Below, in pieces: positions 62,917 to 64,000 of a DNA stretch of 64,000 nucleotides. The translations under genes were made by a program, and so were the position numbers. The notes under the pieces were generated by a model. The model ran no database searches, was not told where the DNA came from, and saw nothing but the letters and a program-made list of their open reading frames with translations. The DNA is from Blastococcus sp. KM273128. Lineage in GTDB: Bacteria; Actinomycetota; Actinomycetes; Mycobacteriales; Geodermatophilaceae. Numbering within the stretch: position 1 is the stretch's first letter; every line of letters starts with the position of its first letter. The stretch is taken from positions 1 to 64,000 of the forward strand of contig NZ_SSXA01000003.1 in NCBI RefSeq assembly GCF_021698975.1. Reading direction: 5' to 3'.

Positions 62917-64000
62917 GTGACAGCGTTGCCCGAAACGACGGAGATGGTCGACCCCGTCCCGGGGGCCGACGCCCCCCACCTGCCGCAGCGGTCCGAGCTG
63001 GTCCAGCTGCTCACGCCCGAGGGTGAGCGGGTCGAGCACCCCGACTACGCGCTGGAGATCTCCGACGAGGAGCTGCGCAACCTCTACCGCGACCTGGTGC
63101 TGGTCCGGCGGTGGGACGTCGAGGCGACCGCCCTGCAGCGGCAGGGCGAGCTGGGCATCTGGGCCTCCCTGCTGGGCCAGGAGGCGGCCCAGATCGGCGC
63201 CGGCCGCGCGATGGCCGCCGACGACATGGCGTTCCCGACCTACCGCGAGCACGGCGTCGCCTGGACCCGCGGCGTCGACCCGCTGCACGTCATCAGCCTG
63301 TTCCGCGGCGTGGACAACGGCGGCTGGGACCCGGTCGCCACCGGCTTCAACCTCTACACCGTCGTCATCGGCGCCCAGTGCCTGCACGCCACCGGGTACG
63401 CCATGGGCCTGCAGCGCGACGGCGCGGAGAACGCGACGCTCGCCTTCCTCGGCGACGGCGCCACCAGCCAGGGCGAGGTCAACGAGGCGATGATCTGGGC
63501 GGCCAGCTTCTCGGCGCCCGTCGTCTTCTTCTGCCAGAACAACCAGTACGCGATCAGCGTGCCGCTGGAGCGGCAGTCGCGCGTCCCCCTGTACCAGCGG
63601 GCGGCCGGCTTCGGCTTCCCCGGCGTGCGGGTCGACGGCAACGACGTCCTCGCCGTCCTGGCGGTCACCCGTCAGGCGCTGCAGGCCGCGCGCGAGGGCC
63701 AGGGCCCGACCTTCATCGAGGCGTTCACCTACCGCATGGGCGCGCACACCACCTCCGACGACCCGACCCGCTACCGGCTGGCCAGCGAGCTCGAGGAGTG
63801 GAAGCTGCGCGACCCGATCGCCCGGCTGAAGGCGCACCTCTCCCGCCAGGACAAGGCGGACGCCGCGTTCTTCGAGTCGGTCGAGCGCGAGGCGGACCAG
63901 CTCGCCGAGCGGATCCGCGGCGGCACCGTCGACATGCCCGACCCGGACCCGGCCGCGATGTTCGACACCGTCTACGCGGAGCAGACCCCGTGGCTGGCCG
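62917..64000 (+). CDS. 2-oxoacid dehydrogenase E1 component, alpha subunit (partial)
   Basis: GTG at 62917; 361 residues present, no stop before the window end. The thiamine diphosphate motif is GDGATSQGEVNEAMIWAASF near residue 179, ending in the NNQYA segment near 208; FPTYREHGVAWTRG and YRMGAHTTSDDPTRY are typical of the pyruvate/branched-chain E1-alpha family. It decarboxylates a 2-oxoacid together with an E1-beta expected just downstream. Branched-chain versus pyruvate specificity is not decided; the adjacent Lrp gene favours branched-chain. Confidence 0.9.
   Translation, partial: MTALPETTEMVDPVPGADAPHLPQRSELVQLLTPEGERVEHPDYALEISDEELRNLYRDLVLVRRWDVEATALQRQGELGIWASLLGQEAAQIGAGRAMAADDMAFPTYREHGVAWTRGVDPLHVISLFRGVDNGGWDPVATGFNLYTVVIGAQCLHATGYAMGLQRDGAENATLAFLGDGATSQGEVNEAMIWAASFSAPVVFFCQNNQYAISVPLERQSRVPLYQRAAGFGFPGVRVDGNDVLAVLAVTRQALQAAREGQGPTFIEAFTYRMGAHTTSDDPTRYRLASELEEWKLRDPIARLKAHLSRQDKADAAFFESVEREADQLAERIRGGTVDMPDPDPAAMFDTVYAEQTPWLA

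Overview
The window is very GC-rich, densely packed DNA from the chromosome of an actinobacterium, most plausibly a member of the Geodermatophilaceae (Blastococcus, Geodermatophilus or Modestobacter type). The lineage call is inferred from gene content: a DUF222-type HNH protein fragment, a mycothiol-type DsbA protein, a deazaflavin-type oxidoreductase, GTP-dependent PEP carboxykinase, an actinobacterial Vms1-like release factor, many GTG starts, 4-bp GTGA/ATGA gene overlaps, and several apparently leaderless genes. I see no phage, insertion sequence, CRISPR array, tRNA or rRNA.

Layout. 0-9 kb: an HNH gene tail; a coupled dedA-HAD-hydrolase trio; an amidohydrolase; a first ArsR-SRPBCC pair with a well-formed operator/promoter; an MBL hydrolase; the TldD/TldE protease pair. 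9-14 kb: a Cys-rich small protein; a membrane-protein gene broken by a 58-bp hairpin repeat; an NlpC/P60 wall hydrolase; glutamate dehydrogenase; a short MetE-like protein. 14-20 kb: a sulfur/amino-acid gene string (metY, metX, a YdeI-like gene, and two PLP enzymes) headed by a SAM-IV-like riboswitch. 20-28 kb: MscS with a stalk-like partner, a thioesterase, a DMT transporter, a DtxR/IdeR-boxed FecCD iron importer, and redox enzymes. 28-34 kb: acetoacetyl-CoA synthetase, acyl-CoA dehydrogenase, and a MerR regulator fused to sliding-clamp (DnaN-like) domains. 34-40 kb: transporters, a TetR regulator with matching operators at two promoters, a cupin, and a GH13 glucosidase. 40-47 kb: MFS, FKBP, CDF, FrnE-like DsbA, nitronate monooxygenase, a second ArsR-SRPBCC pair, and an old yellow enzyme. 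47-58 kb: PEP carboxykinase, MFS, a peptidase-like hydrolase, acVLRF1, an alcohol dehydrogenase, a bifunctional PBP with PASTA domain, and a BrkB-like protein. 58-64 kb: a second NlpC/P60 hydrolase, a serine hydrolase, small conserved proteins, and an Lrp regulator divergent from an E1-alpha 2-oxoacid dehydrogenase gene that runs off the end.

Most genes are housekeeping. The points of most interest are the MerR-sliding clamp fusion with its own 19-bp-spacer promoter; the 58-bp hairpin element found twice with compensatory stem changes, once inside a broken gene; the SAM-IV-like leader with a start-codon-sequestering stem; two independent ArsR-SRPBCC modules with visible palindromic operators; and three convergent gene pairs whose stop codons overlap in CTAG.
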